A stretch of DNA of 64,000 nucleotides from Sphaerotilus natans. GTDB taxonomy: Bacteria > Pseudomonadota > Gammaproteobacteria > Burkholderiales > Burkholderiaceae_C. The stretch is taken from assembly GCF_900156335.1 (NCBI RefSeq), contig NZ_FTMZ01000003.1:127950-191949 (forward strand), read 5' to 3'. The notes under the pieces are model-generated. The model searched no databases. It saw only the letters and a list, made by a program, of their open reading frames with translations, and had not been told where the DNA came from. The position numbers were made by a program, and so were the translations under genes. This document shows positions 53,473 through 64,000 of the stretch, piece after piece. Positions within the stretch are counted from its first letter, which is position 1. Each line of letters begins with the position of its first letter.

Positions 53473-55791
53473 ATGGTTGAAATCCAACTCGACGGCAAGA
53501 AGGTGGAAGTGCCCGAAGGCAGCATGGTGATGCATGCGGCCGAGAAGGCGGGCACGATGATTCCGCACTTCTGCTATCACAAGAAGCTCTCGATCGCGGC
53601 CAACTGCCGCATGTGCCTGGTGGACGTGGAGAAGGCTCCGAAGCCGATGCCCGCCTGCGCCACCCCGGTGACGCAGGGCATGATCGTGCGCACCAAGAGC
53701 GACAAGGCGATCAAGGCCCAGCAGTCGGTGATGGAGTTCCTCCTCATCAACCACCCGCTGGACTGCCCGATCTGCGACCAGGGCGGCGAATGCCAGCTCC
53801 AGGACATGGCGGTCGGCTACGGCAAGGGCGCCTCGCGCTACGAGGAAGAAAAGCGCGTGGTCTTCCACAAGGAGGTCGGCCCGCTGATCTCCATGGAGGA
53901 AATGAGCCGCTGCATCCAGTGCACCCGCTGCGTGCGCTTCGGCCAGGAGATCGCCGGCCAGATGGAGCTGGGCATGGTCAACCGGGGCGAGCACTCGGAG
54001 ATCACCACCTTCGTCAACGGCACGGTCGACTCCGAGCTGTCGGGCAACATGATCGACATCTGCCCGGTCGGCGCGCTCACCAGCAAGCCCTTCCGCTACT
54101 CGGCCCGCACCTGGGAGCTGTCGCGTCGCAAGAGCGTCAGCCCGCACGACTCGACCGGCGCGAACCTGATCGTGCAGGTCAAGAACCACAAGGTGCTGCG
54201 TGTCGTGCCGCTGGAGAACGACAGCGTCAACGAGTGCTGGATCGCCGATCGCGACCGCTTCAGCTACGAGGCCCTGAACAGCGATGCCCGCCTGACCCAG
54301 CCGATGGTCAAGCAGGGCGGTCAGTGGAAGACCGTCGACTGGACGGTCGCGCTGGAATATGTCGCCAACGGCCTGAAGAACATCAAGTCGCAGCACGGTG
54401 CCGCCTCGATCGGCGCGCTGGCCTCGGCCACCAGCACCAGCGAGGAGCTCTTCCTGCTGGGCCAGCTGGTGCGCGGCCTGGGCAGCCAGAACATCGATCA
54501 CCGTCTGCGCCAGAGCGACTTCCGCCTGGAGGCCGGCGCGGTGCGCTGGCTGGGCCTGCCGATCGCCGAGCTGTCGTCGGTCGACCGCGCGCTGGTCATC
54601 GGCTCCTTCCTGCGCAAGGACCATCCGCTGTTCGCGCAGCGTCTGCGCCAGGCGGCGCGCCATGGCGCGCAGGTCCTGCGCGTCGGTGCGCAGGCCGAGG
54701 ACTGGGCGATGCCGGTCGGCGCCGAGATCGTCGCCGCGCCGTCGCAGTGGCTCTCCGTGCTGATCGAGGTCGCCGCCGCGGTGGCCACCGCCAAGGGCGT
54801 GACCGCGCCGCTGGCGGTGCAGCCGGGCGCTCAGGCCCAGGCCATCGCCGATGCGCTGCTGTCGGGCTCGAAGAGCGCGGTGCTGCTGGGTCAGGCGGCG
54901 TCCGCCCACCCGCAAGCCGCCGAGCTGCTGGCCATCGCCAACTGGATCGCTGCGCAGACCGGTGCGTCCTGCGGCTTCCTGGGTGACGCGGGTAACCAGG
55001 TCGGTGCCCAGCTGGTCGGCGCGCTGCCGGGGCAGGGCGGCCTGAACGCCGCCGAAATGCTGGCCAAGCCGCTCAAGGCCTACCTGCTGTTCAACACCGA
55101 GCCGGTGCTGGACGCCGCCAACGCCGCCCAGGCCGCCAAGGCGCTGGCCGCGGCCGAGATGGTCGTCGCCTTCAGCCCCTTCCAGGCCAATGTCGAGTTC
55201 GCCGACGTGATCCTGCCGATCGCGCCGTTCACCGAGACCGGTGGCAGCTTCGTCAACGCCGAGGGCCGCGTGCAGTCCTTCCACGGCGTGGTGCGTCCGC
55301 TGGGTGAGACCCGTCCGGGCTGGAAGGTGCTGCGTGTGCTGGGCAACCTGCTGGGCCTGAACGCCTTCACGCAGGAATCGGTCGAGGACGTGCGCGCCGC
55401 CGCTGGCCTGAACGATGCCGCCAAGGTGTCGGCGCGCCTGTCCAACGCCAGCAGCGCCACCCCGCAGCTGGCGGCCTCCGCGCCCGCCGGTCTGCAGCGT
55501 CTGGCCAACGTGCCGCTCTACGCCACCGATTCGGTCGTGCGTCGTGCGCCTTCGCTGCAAGCCACCGCCGATGCCGCGGCGCCGCTGCTGGCCATCGGGT
55601 CCGCGCTGGCCGCCAAGCTGGGCGTGCAGGCCGGTGCCAAGGTCCGCGTCAAGCAGGGCGAGGCCGCCGTCGTGCTGCCGGTCGCCATCGACGCGACGCT
55701 GGCCGCCGACACCGTGCGTGTCAGCGCCGGTGTTCCTGAAACCGCCGCGCTCGGTGCCGTCTTCGGCACCGTGAGCCTCGAGCGCGCCTGA
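53473..55791 (+). CDS. nuoG: NADH-quinone oxidoreductase subunit G
   Basis: The 772-residue subunit carries several clusters: [2Fe-2S] ligands C34, C45, C48 and C62; the His-ligated [4Fe-4S] site H94, C98, C101 and C107; and a further [4Fe-4S] site C147, C150, C153 and C197. The rest is a molybdopterin-oxidoreductase-like domain without an evident cofactor site, ending in an alanine-rich region. It bridges NuoEF to NuoI. No extra N7-type cysteine set was noticed in the C-terminal domain. Confidence 0.97.
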   Translation: MVEIQLDGKKVEVPEGSMVMHAAEKAGTMIPHFCYHKKLSIAANCRMCLVDVEKAPKPMPACATPVTQGMIVRTKSDKAIKAQQSVMEFLLINHPLDCPICDQGGECQLQDMAVGYGKGASRYEEEKRVVFHKEVGPLISMEEMSRCIQCTRCVRFGQEIAGQMELGMVNRGEHSEITTFVNGTVDSELSGNMIDICPVGALTSKPFRYSARTWELSRRKSVSPHDSTGANLIVQVKNHKVLRVVPLENDSVNECWIADRDRFSYEALNSDARLTQPMVKQGGQWKTVDWTVALEYVANGLKNIKSQHGAASIGALASATSTSEELFLLGQLVRGLGSQNIDHRLRQSDFRLEAGAVRWLGLPIAELSSVDRALVIGSFLRKDHPLFAQRLRQAARHGAQVLRVGAQAEDWAMPVGAEIVAAPSQWLSVLIEVAAAVATAKGVTAPLAVQPGAQAQAIADALLSGSKSAVLLGQAASAHPQAAELLAIANWIAAQTGASCGFLGDAGNQVGAQLVGALPGQGGLNAAEMLAKPLKAYLLFNTEPVLDAANAAQAAKALAAAEMVVAFSPFQANVEFADVILPIAPFTETGGSFVNAEGRVQSFHGVVRPLGETRPGWKVLRVLGNLLGLNAFTQESVEDVRAAAGLNDAAKVSARLSNASSATPQLAASAPAGLQRLANVPLYATDSVVRRAPSLQATADAAAPLLAIGSALAAKLGVQAGAKVRVKQGEAAVVLPVAIDATLAADTVRVSAGVPETAALGAVFGTVSLERA

Positions 55792-55814
55792 GTCGCCGTC
55801 GCAGAAAAGAGCTG

Positions 55815-56876
55815 ATGATGCTGGATACCCTGCAAACCACCGGCGCCGCGACCCTGGGAGGTGCGTGGCCCGTCGTCTGGACCCTGCTGAAGATCGTCGC
55901 GGTGCTGCTGCCGCTGCTGGGCTGCGTGGCCTACCTGACGCTGTGGGAGCGCAAGGCCATCGGTCGCACCCAGGTGCGTCCGGGCCCGAACCGCGTCGGT
56001 CCGATGGGTCTGCTGACCCCGATCGCCGACGCGGTCAAGCTGATCTTCAAGGAGATCATCGCCCCGACCGCCGCGAACAAGGGCCTGTTCTTCCTCGGCC
56101 CGATCATGACCATCATGCCGGCGCTGGCCGCCTGGGCGGTCGTGCCCTTCGGTCCTGAGGTGGCGCTAGCCAATGTCAATGCCGGCCTGCTGTTCCTGAT
56201 GGCGATCACCTCGCTCGAGGTCTACGGCGTCATCATCGCCGGCTGGGCCTCGAACTCGAAGTACGCCTTCCTGGGCGCGATGCGTGCGTCGGCGCAGATG
56301 GTCAGCTATGAAATCGCGATGGGCTTCTGCTTCGTCGTGGTGCTGATGGTCGCCGGAAGCCTGAACATGAGCGACATCGTCGTCAGCCAGACCCAGGGCC
56401 AGTTCGCCGACATGGGCCTGAACTTCCTGTCCTGGAACTGGCTGCCGCTGCTGCCGATCTTCGTCATCTACTTCATCTCGGGCTTGGCCGAGACCAACCG
56501 CCACCCGTTCGACGTGGTGGAAGGCGAGGCGGAAATCGTCGCCGGTCACATGATCGAGTACTCGGGCATGTCGTTCGCGATGTTCTTCCTGGCCGAGTAC
56601 GCCAACATGATCCTGGTGTCGATGCTGGCCGTCCTGATGTTCCTGGGTGGCTGGGATGCTCCGCTGAGCTTCCTGTCGTTCATCCCGGGCTGGATCTGGC
56701 TGGGCATCAAGACCTTTGTGGTGGTCACGATGTTCCTGTGGGTGCGTGCGACTTTCCCGCGCTACCGCTACGACCAGATCATGCGTCTGGGCTGGAAGAT
56801 CTTCATTCCGCTCACGCTGGTGTGGCTGGTGGTGGTGGGTCTGTGGATCCAGTCGCCCTGGAACATCTGGAAATAA
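55815..56876 (+). CDS. nuoH: NADH-quinone oxidoreductase subunit H
   Basis: This 353-residue membrane subunit has eight or so helices and joins the peripheral arm to the membrane arm at the quinone channel. Conserved loops: [21 protein letters not shown] near 50-70 and the acidic [20 protein letters not shown] near 235. ATG 55815 or 55818 starts it. Confidence 0.98.
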   Translation: MMLDTLQTTGAATLGGAWPVVWTLLKIVAVLLPLLGCVAYLTLWERKAIGRTQVRPGPNRVGPMGLLTPIADAVKLIFKEIIAPTAANKGLFFLGPIMTIMPALAAWAVVPFGPEVALANVNAGLLFLMAITSLEVYGVIIAGWASNSKYAFLGAMRASAQMVSYEIAMGFCFVVVLMVAGSLNMSDIVVSQTQGQFADMGLNFLSWNWLPLLPIFVIYFISGLAETNRHPFDVVEGEAEIVAGHMIEYSGMSFAMFFLAEYANMILVSMLAVLMFLGGWDAPLSFLSFIPGWIWLGIKTFVVVTMFLWVRATFPRYRYDQIMRLGWKIFIPLTLVWLVVVGLWIQSPWNIWK

Positions 56877-56900
56877 ATCGAGCCAGCAAGGAAGCACACC

Positions 56901-57392
56901 GTGTCTGCTGTCAAGGATTTCGTCTCCAGCTTCATGCTGCTGGAGCTGCTCAAGGGAATGAAGCTGACGGGCCGTCACTTCTTCCAGAAGACGGTCACCG
57001 TCCAGTTCCCGGAAGAGAAGACGCCGCTGAGCCCGCGCTTCCGCGGCCTGCACGCGCTGCGCCGCTACGAGAACGGCGAAGAGCGCTGCATCGCCTGCAA
57101 GCTGTGCGAGGCGGTCTGCCCGGCGATGGCCATCACGATCGAGGCCGGCGAGCGCAAGGACGACGGCAGCCGCCGCACCACGCGCTACGACATCGATCTG
57201 ACCAAGTGCATCTTCTGTGGCTTCTGCGAGGAAAGCTGCCCGGTCGACTCGATCGTCGAGACGCACATCTTCGAATACCACGGCGAAAAGCGCGGCGACC
57301 TGTACTTCACGAAGGACATGCTGCTGGCCGTCGGTGATCGGTACGAGAAAGAGATTGCAGCCAACAAGGAGGCGGACGCCAAGTACCGGTAA
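56901..57392 (+). CDS. nuoI: NADH-quinone oxidoreductase subunit I
   Basis: This 163-residue ferredoxin-like subunit starts at GTG 56901 after AAGGAAG. It holds clusters N6a and N6b: C63, C66, C69, C73 ([12 protein letters not shown]) and C103, C106, C109, C113 ([12 protein letters not shown]). It carries electrons from NuoG to N2 in NuoB. Confidence 0.98.
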   Translation: MSAVKDFVSSFMLLELLKGMKLTGRHFFQKTVTVQFPEEKTPLSPRFRGLHALRRYENGEERCIACKLCEAVCPAMAITIEAGERKDDGSRRTTRYDIDLTKCIFCGFCEESCPVDSIVETHIFEYHGEKRGDLYFTKDMLLAVGDRYEKEIAANKEADAKYR

Positions 57393-57478
57393 GCCTTTCC
57401 ACCCAGACTTCGCTGGTGCCGTCATGGTGACGGTGCCGGGCAAGGCTGGGCCTGCGCCATCGAGTACCCGACATCGAC

Positions 57479-58138
57479 ATGGACACGACCACCGCGCTCT
57501 TCTACGTCTTCTCCGCCGTGCTGCTGTTCTCGGGCTTCCGGGTCATCACGGCCCGCAGCCCCGTGCATGCGGCGCTCTTCCTCGTGCTGGCCTTCTTCAG
57601 CGCCTCGTGCGTCTGGATGCTGCTGCATGCCGAGTTCCTGGCCATCTCCCTGGTCCTGGTGTATGTCGGCGCCGTCATGGTGCTGTTCCTGTTCGTCGTG
57701 ATGATGCTTGACATCAATCTCGACCTGCTGCGCCAGGGTTTCTGGAAACATTTCCCGGTCGCCGGTCTGGTCGGCGTGATCATCGCGCTGGAAATGGCCT
57801 GGGTGCTGCAGCGCGGCTTCAACGTGCCGGATCCGAAGCCGATGCCGGGCGCCGAGACCGTGCCCAACACCAAGCTGCTGGGCATCGAGATCTACACCGA
57901 CTACCTCTACCCGGTCCAGCTCGCCGCGGTGCTGCTGCTGGTGGCGATGATCGCCGCGGTGGCCCTGACGCTGCGTCGTCGCAAGGACGTGCGCGGCCAG
58001 AACCCGTCGGAGCAGGTCAAGGCGAAGAAGGCCGACCGCCTGCGCATCGTCAAGATGGACGCCGTGCGCGAGCTGCCCTCCCAGCCCGCCGCCGAGACGA
58101 CCGCACCGGCCGCTGACGCCGCGAAAGGAAAGGCATGA
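57479..58138 (+). CDS. nuoJ: NADH-quinone oxidoreductase subunit J
   Basis: This 219-residue membrane subunit has five helices (first about 5-22, last about 142-160) and a conserved [15 protein letters not shown] stretch in helix 3, whose pi-bulge is functional in complex I. A charged, Ala/Pro-rich tail follows. Its last four bases overlap nuoK. Confidence 0.97.
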   Translation: MDTTTALFYVFSAVLLFSGFRVITARSPVHAALFLVLAFFSASCVWMLLHAEFLAISLVLVYVGAVMVLFLFVVMMLDINLDLLRQGFWKHFPVAGLVGVIIALEMAWVLQRGFNVPDPKPMPGAETVPNTKLLGIEIYTDYLYPVQLAAVLLLVAMIAAVALTLRRRKDVRGQNPSEQVKAKKADRLRIVKMDAVRELPSQPAAETTAPAADAAKGKA

Positions 58139-58440
58139 TCACCCTCGGACACTACCTGACGCTGGGCGCGATCCTGTTCGCGCTGTCGGTGATCGGCATC
58201 TTCCTGAACCGCAAGAACCTGATCGTGCTGCTGATGGCCATCGAGCTGATGCTGCTGTCGGTCAACCTGAACTTCGTCGCCTTCTCCCACTACCTGGGTG
58301 ACATGGCGGGCCAGGTCTTCGTGTTCTTCATCCTGACGGTCGCTGCGGCCGAATCCGCGATCGGTCTGGCCATCCTGGTCGTGCTGTTCCGCAACCGTTC
58401 GACCATCAACGTCGACGAGCTCGATTCGCTGAAGGGCTGA
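58135..58440 (+). CDS. nuoK: NADH-quinone oxidoreductase subunit K
   Basis: This 101-residue subunit has three helices. Key membrane glutamates are in [12 protein letters not shown] and in [13 protein letters not shown]. The ATG overlaps the nuoJ stop as ATGA, implying coupled translation. Confidence 0.98.
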   Translation: MITLGHYLTLGAILFALSVIGIFLNRKNLIVLLMAIELMLLSVNLNFVAFSHYLGDMAGQVFVFFILTVAAAESAIGLAILVVLFRNRSTINVDELDSLKG

Positions 58441-58461
58441 CGCCAAGGGGAAAACCAGAAA

Positions 58462-60477
<2,016 letters not shown>

Positions 60478-60493
60478 GCGGAGGCACCTGAAC

Positions 60494-61966
60494 ATGGCAT
60501 ACCTCTCTCTTGCGATCTGGATCCCGATCGTCTTCGGGATCATCCTGCTGGCCGTCGGCCGCGATGATCAACCCGGCACCGCGCGCTGGATCGCGCTGGT
60601 CGGCTCGCTGGTCAGCTTCCTGGTCACGATCCCGGTGATCACCGGCTTCGACAACTCGACGGCTGCGATGCAGTTCGTCGAGAAGATCAGCTGGATTCCG
60701 CGCTTCAACGTCAACTACCACCTGGGCGTCGACGGCATCTCGATGTGGTTCGTCCCGCTGACCGCCTTCATCACCGTGCTGGTGGTGGGCGCCGGCTGGG
60801 AGGTCATCACCGACCGCGCGCACCAGTACATGGGCGCCTTCCTGATCATGTCCGGCCTGACGGTCGGCGTGTTCTCGGCGGTCGACGGCCTGCTGTTCTA
60901 CGTCTTCTTCGAGGCGACCCTGATCCCGATGTACATCCTCATCGGCATCTGGGGCGGTCCGCGCCGCGTCTACGCCGCGATCAAGTTCTTCCTGTACACG
61001 CTGGCCGGCTCGCTGCTGATGCTGATCGCGCTGATCTACCTGTACTACAAGTCGGGTGGCAGCTTCGACATCCTGACGTGGCACAAGCTGCCGCTGCCGA
61101 TGGACGTGCAGACGCTGATCTTCTTCGCCTTCTTGGCCGCCTTCGCGGTGAAGGTGCCGATGTGGCCGGTGCACACCTGGCTGCCGGATGCCCACGTCGA
61201 GGCGCCCACCGGCGGCTCGATGGTGCTGGCCGCGATCATGCTGAAGCTCGGCGCCTATGGCTTCCTGCGCTTCTCGCTGCCGATCGCCCCGGACGCCTCG
61301 CACGAGTGGTCTTGGCTGCTGATCACCATGTCGCTGATCGCCGTCATCTACATCGGTCTGGTGGCGATGGTGCAGAACGACATGAAGAAGCTGGTCGCCT
61401 ACTCGTCGATCGCTCACATGGGCTTCGTCACGCTGGGCTTCTTCTTCTTCAGCGAGCTGGGCATTTCCGGCGGTCTGGTGCAGATGGTCTCGCACGGCTT
61501 CGTGTCGGGCGCGATGTTCTTCTCGATCGGCGTGCTGTACGACCGCGTGCACTCCCGCGAGATCGCCAGCTACGGCGGCGTGGTCAACACGATGCCCAAG
61601 TTCGCTGCCTTCGCGGTCTTCTTCGGCATGGCCAATGCCGGTCTGCCGGGCACGGCGGGCTTCATCGGCGAATGGATGGTCATCCTGGGTGCGGTGAAGT
61701 ACAACTTCTGGATCGGTCTGCTGGCCGCCACCGCGCTGATCTTCGGCGCCGCCTACACGCTGTGGATGGTCAAGCGCGTCTACTTCGGTGATGTCGCCAA
61801 CGACCATGTCCGCGAGCTGACCGACATCAATGTCCGCGAATTCGCGATTCTGGCGATCCTGGCCCTGTGCACGCTGGGCATGGGCCTGTATCCCAAGCCC
61901 TTCACCGACGTGATGCATGTGTCGGTGACCGAGCTGATCCGCCACGTCGGCGTCTCGAAACTGTGA
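60494..61966 (+). CDS. nuoM: NADH-quinone oxidoreductase subunit M (proton-pumping)
   Basis: This 490-residue antiporter-like subunit has about fourteen helices. Markers are [34 protein letters not shown] with the key glutamate, [20 protein letters not shown] with the pumping lysine, and [15 protein letters not shown]. It lies 16 bases after nuoL. Confidence 0.98.
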   Translation: MAYLSLAIWIPIVFGIILLAVGRDDQPGTARWIALVGSLVSFLVTIPVITGFDNSTAAMQFVEKISWIPRFNVNYHLGVDGISMWFVPLTAFITVLVVGAGWEVITDRAHQYMGAFLIMSGLTVGVFSAVDGLLFYVFFEATLIPMYILIGIWGGPRRVYAAIKFFLYTLAGSLLMLIALIYLYYKSGGSFDILTWHKLPLPMDVQTLIFFAFLAAFAVKVPMWPVHTWLPDAHVEAPTGGSMVLAAIMLKLGAYGFLRFSLPIAPDASHEWSWLLITMSLIAVIYIGLVAMVQNDMKKLVAYSSIAHMGFVTLGFFFFSELGISGGLVQMVSHGFVSGAMFFSIGVLYDRVHSREIASYGGVVNTMPKFAAFAVFFGMANAGLPGTAGFIGEWMVILGAVKYNFWIGLLAATALIFGAAYTLWMVKRVYFGDVANDHVRELTDINVREFAILAILALCTLGMGLYPKPFTDVMHVSVTELIRHVGVSKL

Positions 61967-61985
61967 TCACGGAGCGCTGCACCCC

Positions 61986-63467
61986 ATGACTGCAATGAAC
62001 TGGCTCGCGGTGTATCCCGAGATCTTCCTGCTGGTGATGACCTGCGTGGTCGCGCTGGCCGACCTTTTCGTCACCGACCCGAAGCGCACGCCCACCCATG
62101 TGCTGACGCTGCTGACGCTGGCCGGCGTCGGCGCGATGCACTGGACCTACATCCAGGACGGCGAGACCCTCTATGCGATGAACCGCATGGTGGTGTCCGA
62201 TCCGATGGGGCATCTGCTGGCCCTGTTCGCGGTGATCGCGATCGCGGTCACGCTGATCTATGCGCGCCCCTACGCCGAGAGCCGCGAGATGCTCAAGGGC
62301 GAGCTGTACTCGCTCAGCCTGTTCTCGCTGCTGGGCATCTCGGTGATGGTGTCGGCCAACAACCTGCTGGTCACCTACATCGGCCTGGAGCTGATGAGCC
62401 TGTCGCTGTACGCGCTGGTGGCGCTGCGCCGCGACCACGCCCAGTCGACCGAAGCCGCGATGAAGTACTTCGTGCTCGGCGCGCTGGCCTCCGGTTTCCT
62501 GCTCTACGGCATGTCGATGCTGTACGGCGCGACCGGCTCGCTGGACATCGGCACCATCTTCGACGTCATCGCCAAGGGCGAGGCCAACCGTCAGGTGCTG
62601 ACCTTCGGTCTGGTGTTCATCGTCTCCGGTCTGGCCTTCAAGCTCGGCGCCGTGCCCTTCCACATGTGGGTGCCTGACGTCTACCAGGGTGCGCCGACCG
62701 CGGCCACGCTGCTGATCGCCGGTGCGCCGAAGATCGCCTCCTTCGGCATGGCGATGCGCCTGCTGGTCGACGGCATGATGGGCCTGGCCGCCGACTGGCA
62801 GCAGATGCTGGGCGTGCTGGCGGTGTGCTCGCTGCTGATCGGCAACCTGGCGGCGATCGCGCAGACCAACCTCAAGCGCATGCTGGCCTACTCGACCATC
62901 GCGCAGATGGGCTTCCTGCTGCTGGGCATGATCGCCGGCGTGGTCAACGGCAACACCCTGTCGGCCGCCAACGCCTACAGCTCGTCGCTGTTCTACATCC
63001 TGACCTACGTGGTCACGACGCTGGGCACCTTCGGTCTGATCATGCTGCTGGCGCGTCAGGGCTTCGAGGCCGAGGACATCGCCGACCTGGCCGGCCTGCA
63101 CAAGCGCAGCCCGGTGCTGGCCGCGGTGATGGCGATCTTCCTGTTCTCGCTGGCTGGCGTGCCGCCGATGGTGGGCTTCCATGCCAAGCTGGCGGTGCTG
63201 CAGGCGCTGATCTCCACCAACGATCCGGTGCTGATCCAGCTGGCCATCTTCGGTGTGGTGATGTCGCTGATCGGCGCCTTCTACTACATCCGCGTCGTCA
63301 AGGTCATGTACTTCGACGAGCCGAAGGACAGCTCGACGATCGTCATCGCCGGCGGTCCGCGCACTGTGCTGTCGCTCAACGGCGCCGCGGTGCTGCTGCT
63401 GGGCATCATCCCGGGCGGCCTGATGACGCTGTGCTCGCAGGCCATCGTCAAGTCGCTGGCCGGCTGA
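61986..63467 (+). CDS. nuoN: NADH-quinone oxidoreductase subunit N (proton-pumping)
   Basis: This 493-residue antiporter-like subunit has about fourteen helices, with [38 protein letters not shown] and [17 protein letters not shown] as family landmarks. It is the last complex I gene. The start may be ATG 61986 or the fourth codon (MNWLAVYPE). Confidence 0.98.
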   Translation: MTAMNWLAVYPEIFLLVMTCVVALADLFVTDPKRTPTHVLTLLTLAGVGAMHWTYIQDGETLYAMNRMVVSDPMGHLLALFAVIAIAVTLIYARPYAESREMLKGELYSLSLFSLLGISVMVSANNLLVTYIGLELMSLSLYALVALRRDHAQSTEAAMKYFVLGALASGFLLYGMSMLYGATGSLDIGTIFDVIAKGEANRQVLTFGLVFIVSGLAFKLGAVPFHMWVPDVYQGAPTAATLLIAGAPKIASFGMAMRLLVDGMMGLAADWQQMLGVLAVCSLLIGNLAAIAQTNLKRMLAYSTIAQMGFLLLGMIAGVVNGNTLSAANAYSSSLFYILTYVVTTLGTFGLIMLLARQGFEAEDIADLAGLHKRSPVLAAVMAIFLFSLAGVPPMVGFHAKLAVLQALISTNDPVLIQLAIFGVVMSLIGAFYYIRVVKVMYFDEPKDSSTIVIAGGPRTVLSLNGAAVLLLGIIPGGLMTLCSQAIVKSLAG

Positions 63468-63502
63468 TCGTCGCTCAGTGCTGACCTGATGGAGTCGCTG
63501 GG

Positions 63503-63802
63503 GTGAGTTCCTCTGCCTCGATCTGGCTGGTGCTGCTGCTTGCAGCAGTGCTGGCCAACCTGCCGTTCGTCACCGAACGGCTTTTTGCATTGGGCCCGCT
63601 GCGCGCGCCGAAGGCCTTGGCCTGGCGTCTGCTGGAGCTGCTGCTGCATACCGGGATCGTCATCCTGGTCGGGCGGCTGCTGGAGTCGCGCGCCGGCCAG
63701 ATGGTGCCGCAGGGCTGGCAGTTCTATGCCGTGCTGCTGTGCCTGATGCTGACGCTGGCCTTTCCCGGCTTCGTCTGGCGCTACCTGCGCCGTCAGCGCT
63801 GA
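63503..63802 (+). CDS. DUF2818 membrane protein
   Basis: This 99-residue protein from GTG 63503 has three hydrophobic helices (about 5-22, 42-60, 72-93), with LANLPFVTERLFAL and GWQFYAVLLCLMLTLAFPGFVWRYL. This matches DUF2818, a small family of unknown function regularly found directly after nuoN in Betaproteobacteria, which suggests a link to complex I assembly or co-regulation. GGAG lies upstream. Confidence 0.85.
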   Translation: MSSSASIWLVLLLAAVLANLPFVTERLFALGPLRAPKALAWRLLELLLHTGIVILVGRLLESRAGQMVPQGWQFYAVLLCLMLTLAFPGFVWRYLRRQR

Positions 63803-63809
63803 CACTTCC

Positions 63810-64000
63810 ATGCTCCCTGAATTCGCCGATCTGCCCGAGGGCGACGACCACCTGCGCGAGCAGCGCCTGGACTCGACGCAGGCCCACTCGGGCCGCTTCC
63901 TGCAGGTGATGCATGACACGGTGCGCCTGCCCGACGGCTCGGTCTCCTACCGCGAGTACATCGTCCACCCGGGCGCGGTCATGGTGGTGCCGATCCTCGA
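63810..64000 (+). CDS. NUDIX hydrolase, ADP-ribose pyrophosphatase-like (5' fragment)
   Basis: The ATG at 63810 opens a frame that runs off the window after 63 codons. The sequence DDHLREQRLDST, FLQVMHDTVRLPDGS, YREYIVHPGAVMVVPIL matches the N-terminal dimerisation strand region of ADP-ribose pyrophosphatases (NudF type). The catalytic Nudix box would lie beyond the window. It is seven bases after the DUF2818 gene, so it is probably in the same transcript. Confidence 0.8.
   Translation, partial: MLPEFADLPEGDDHLREQRLDSTQAHSGRFLQVMHDTVRLPDGSVSYREYIVHPGAVMVVPIL

Overview
The window is GC-rich, densely coded DNA from a betaproteobacterium of the order Burkholderiales, probably the Rubrivivax/Leptothrix/Sphaerotilus side of the order. 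This rests on recognisable gene neighbourhoods: argH divergent from an AlgZ/AlgR-type pair, rpsO-pnp, secG-tRNA-Leu(GAG)-nuoA, a complete nuoA-N operon followed by a DUF2818 gene and a NUDIX gene, and a TIGR04438 'small Trp-rich' protein. The genus is an inference. No phage, transposase, plasmid or CRISPR genes were seen.

Positions 1-18942 form a surface-polysaccharide region. An argH 5' fragment and a LytS/AlgZ-like kinase with a LytTR regulator stand at the left edge. Next come three tandem minus-strand paralogues of an exported parallel beta-helix family, one a lipoprotein and two Sec-exported. Around them lie a GT4 glycosyltransferase, a repeat-rich gap, an RhlE-like helicase, a minus-strand operon (O-antigen-ligase-like protein, membrane-anchored deacetylase-like protein, GT2, Gfo/Idh/MocA oxidoreductase, NAD-dependent epimerase) and a divergent plus-strand pair (GT4 and hexapeptide acetyltransferase). 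Together these genes could build, polymerise, modify and trim an extracellular glycan. No Wza/Wzc/Wzx-type export gene is present, so the export machinery must lie elsewhere. The beta-helix triplet is the best candidate for an undescribed function.

Positions 19000-29720 hold a DUF3149 mini-protein, rluA, an MscS-family channel and a c-di-GMP signalling block: a sensor kinase with a REC-degenerate GGDEF-EAL regulator, a divergent orphan GspG-like pseudopilin, a HAMP-GGDEF-EAL membrane protein and a DUF2062 protein. Positions 29700-43100 are mainly housekeeping: class I fumarase, a very large divergent class A PBP-like protein, a UPF0114 protein, acs, a small cytochrome c, lgt-tsaD, a LivK-like binding protein and an aminotransferase.

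Positions 43100-64000 are conserved core: rpsO-pnp with structured leaders resembling autoregulatory RNA elements, a quinone oxidoreductase, tpiA, secG, tRNA-Leu, all fourteen nuo genes of respiratory complex I, a DUF2818 gene and the 5' end of an ADP-ribose pyrophosphatase-like gene. Regulatory signals supported by sequence include sigma70-like promoters before rpsO and tRNA-Leu, three sigma54-like GG-N10-GC sites (before the deacetylase operon, the plus-strand GT4 gene and acs), intrinsic terminators and several leader RNA structures. All structures and similarities were read by eye; none was computed.
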